Shown piece after piece: positions 7,075 through 7,534 of a stretch of 7,534 bases of DNA (position 1 is the first letter of the stretch; each line of letters begins with the position of its first letter). The DNA is taken from contig QKII01000459.1 in assembly GCA_003249625.1 (NCBI GenBank), positions 1 through 7,534 on the forward strand, in the 5' to 3' direction. A program made the translations under genes and the position numbers. The DNA comes from Propionivibrio sp. GTDB lineage: Bacteria > Pseudomonadota > Gammaproteobacteria > Burkholderiales > Rhodocyclaceae. Below the pieces are notes generated by a model. That model had not been told where the DNA came from. It was given only the letters and a program-made list of their open reading frames with translations, and searched no databases.

Positions 7075-7102
7075 GAACTTCCCGAGTTATAAGTGCTAGC
7101 AC
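7075..7102 (+). promoter_or_regulatory. Possible promoter/operator upstream of riboswitch
   Basis: A region upstream of the c-di-GMP aptamer contains an ATTGACAG -35-like element near 7069-7076, TATAAG near 7087-7092 only about 13 nt later, and the perfect palindrome GTGCTAGCAC at 7093-7102. The -35/-10 spacing is too short for an ordinary sigma-70 promoter, so either another -10 is used or the site is activator-dependent. The palindrome could be an operator. A transcript covering the riboswitch must begin upstream of about 7147, which supports a promoter in this area but not this exact one. Confidence 0.2.
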
Positions 7103-7146
7103 CTATTCCTAAAGTAATACTTGCGAAGATAGACTTTTAATCATTA

Positions 7147-7224
7147 ACGGGCATACCTGTCTGAAAAGCAGGGACGCAAAGCCACCGGCCTAACGATTTT
7201 TCCATGGCAGCGGGGTTGCCAGAC
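7147..7224 (+). ncRNA. Cyclic di-GMP-I riboswitch aptamer (GEMM-I)
   Basis: This RNA leader senses c-di-GMP and controls the downstream gene. Conserved pieces are in order: GGGCATACC (7149-7157); a hairpin CCUG-u-CU closed by a GAAA tetraloop; GGGACGCAAAGCC (7171-7183); the receptor strands CCTAAC and CATGG; and GGCAGCGGGGTTGCC (7206-7220), the last conserved helix. Aligned by hand to the Vibrio Vc2 aptamer, the three ligand-contact bases are kept: G20 = G7151, A47 = A7179 and C92 = C7219. Having G rather than A at position 20 argues for c-di-GMP rather than 3',3'-cGAMP. The GAAA tetraloop and its receptor are both intact, so a folded, functional aptamer is expected. A strong terminator follows 42 nt downstream, then a probable chemoreceptor gene. 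Boundaries of the outer helix are approximate. Confidence 0.93.
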
Positions 7225-7265
7225 GCCATGAGCGTTTGTCATCTGATGTCGTGCGAACATTTCTG

Positions 7266-7297
7266 GCCCACCACCGTTTTTGGTCGTGGGCTTTTTT
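7266..7297 (+). terminator. Intrinsic terminator, riboswitch expression platform
   Basis: GCCCACCACC (7266-7275) pairs with GGTCGTGGGC (7282-7291) with a single C/C mismatch and a GTTTTT loop, followed at once by six T (7292-7297). This is a strong Rho-independent terminator in the leader, before the start codon of the next gene. Just upstream, TCTGGC (7262-7267) is complementary to GCCAGA (7218-7223) at the aptamer's 3' edge. This 6-bp alternative helix would use the C92-equivalent and the foot of the terminator. If real, ligand binding would free the terminator and switch the gene off; the direction is inferred. Confidence 0.85.
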
Positions 7298-7385
7298 GTT
7301 GCCTGATGGAAATCAACTTTGTATGCGTATTTCATTGGGAATCTTAGCTTTTCTCAACATTTCATTTTGTGTGAGGTGGTTCAGT

Positions 7386-7451
7386 ATGCAGCTTACTTGT
7401 GGCCTTGTCCCACAGAAACTCACCGATAAACTGCCCATCTCAGGAATCTAA
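7386..7451 (+). CDS. Possible 21-codon leader ORF before the chemoreceptor gene
   Basis: ATG at 7386 is preceded by a strong Shine-Dalgarno, GAGGTGG (7373-7379), 6 nt away, the best in this part of the window. It encodes 21 residues (MQLTCGLVPQKLTDKLPISGI) and stops 4 nt before the ATG of the next gene. The same frame is open from ATG 7323, giving 42 residues with a hydrophobic start (ISLGILAFLNISFCVRWF), but that ATG has only a poor ribosome site. It lies after the riboswitch terminator, so it would be made only on read-through transcripts and could couple translation into the chemoreceptor gene. No family is recognised, and it may be chance. Confidence 0.3.
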   Translation: MQLTCGLVPQKLTDKLPISGI

Positions 7452-7455
7452 AAAC

Positions 7456-7534
7456 ATGTCCAGATTCAACGATCTCAGTCTGCGCGCAAAACTAACCATT
7501 AATTTCCTCGTCAGCGGGGGCGTTTTAATCGTTG
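7456..7534 (+). CDS. Probable methyl-accepting chemotaxis protein, N-terminus only (3' end outside window)
   Basis: Only the first 26 codons are present: MSRFNDLSLRAKLTINFLVSGGVLIV. A short polar start, then LSLRAKL, then a hydrophobic run is the typical beginning of a methyl-accepting chemotaxis protein (cytoplasmic N-tail into TM1), e.g. the common N-(L/I)S(L/I)R.KL pattern. Some membrane GGDEF proteins and sensor kinases start the same way, so the class is probable, not proved. ATG 7456 has GGA about 11 nt upstream, a modest ribosome site, and may rely on translation of the short ORF ending 4 nt earlier. Its expression is likely governed by the c-di-GMP riboswitch and terminator upstream, a known GEMM association with motility and chemotaxis genes. 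Confidence 0.6.
   Translation, partial: MSRFNDLSLRAKLTINFLVSGGVLIV

Noticed and set aside
7108..7134. FliA (sigma-28) promoter TAAAGTAA ... GAAGATAG
   Set aside because: The -35-like part is good, but the gap to the GATA element is about 7 nt rather than the usual 11, and the -10 lacks the GCCGATAA core.

Overview
The window reads as high-GC proteobacterial chromosome. A betaproteobacterium, probably Rhodocyclales-like, is my best guess. That guess rests on codon use, a surface-glycan gene set, a stand-alone ETF:ubiquinone oxidoreductase and dense c-di-GMP/chemotaxis signalling genes. It is an inference, because no rRNA or other phylogenetic marker is present.

Layout. (1) Positions 2-3748, + strand: a tight three-gene surface-polysaccharide operon. 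It holds the 3' part of an ELM1-like/GT2 fusion glycosyltransferase, a GT8-like glycosyltransferase with a DLD motif, and a WaaL/Wzy_C membrane O-antigen ligase or polymerase. Gaps are 13 and 2 nt, so the genes are probably co-transcribed. The two transferases would build a lipid-linked or LPS-core glycan, and the membrane ligase would join or polymerise it. (2) Positions 3749-4232: a 484-nt gene-free, locally AT-rich stretch. It contains what look like two fossils: a single sequence resembling a type I-E CRISPR repeat, and the 3' half of a class II (Leu-like) tRNA that still ends in CCA. A set of nested inverted repeats lies between them. (3) Positions 4233-5287, + strand: an HDOD-domain signalling protein whose stop overlaps the start of a small lipoprotein gene. 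(4) Positions 5288-6916, - strand: a complete ETF-QO, convergent with the lipoprotein gene with no intervening base. It has a plausible sigma-70 promoter upstream. (5) Positions 7147-7534, + strand: a well-conserved c-di-GMP-I (GEMM-I) riboswitch, a strong intrinsic terminator, a possible short leader ORF with a good Shine-Dalgarno, and the first 26 codons of what looks like a methyl-accepting chemotaxis protein.

The best functional story is at the 3' end: a c-di-GMP aptamer followed by a terminator and then a probable chemoreceptor gene, which would tie receptor expression to the sessile/motile second messenger. I see no sign of a wholly new multi-gene system. The observations most worth checking are the riboswitch with its leader ORF, the two fossil elements at 3749-4232, and the ELM1-GT2 fusion.
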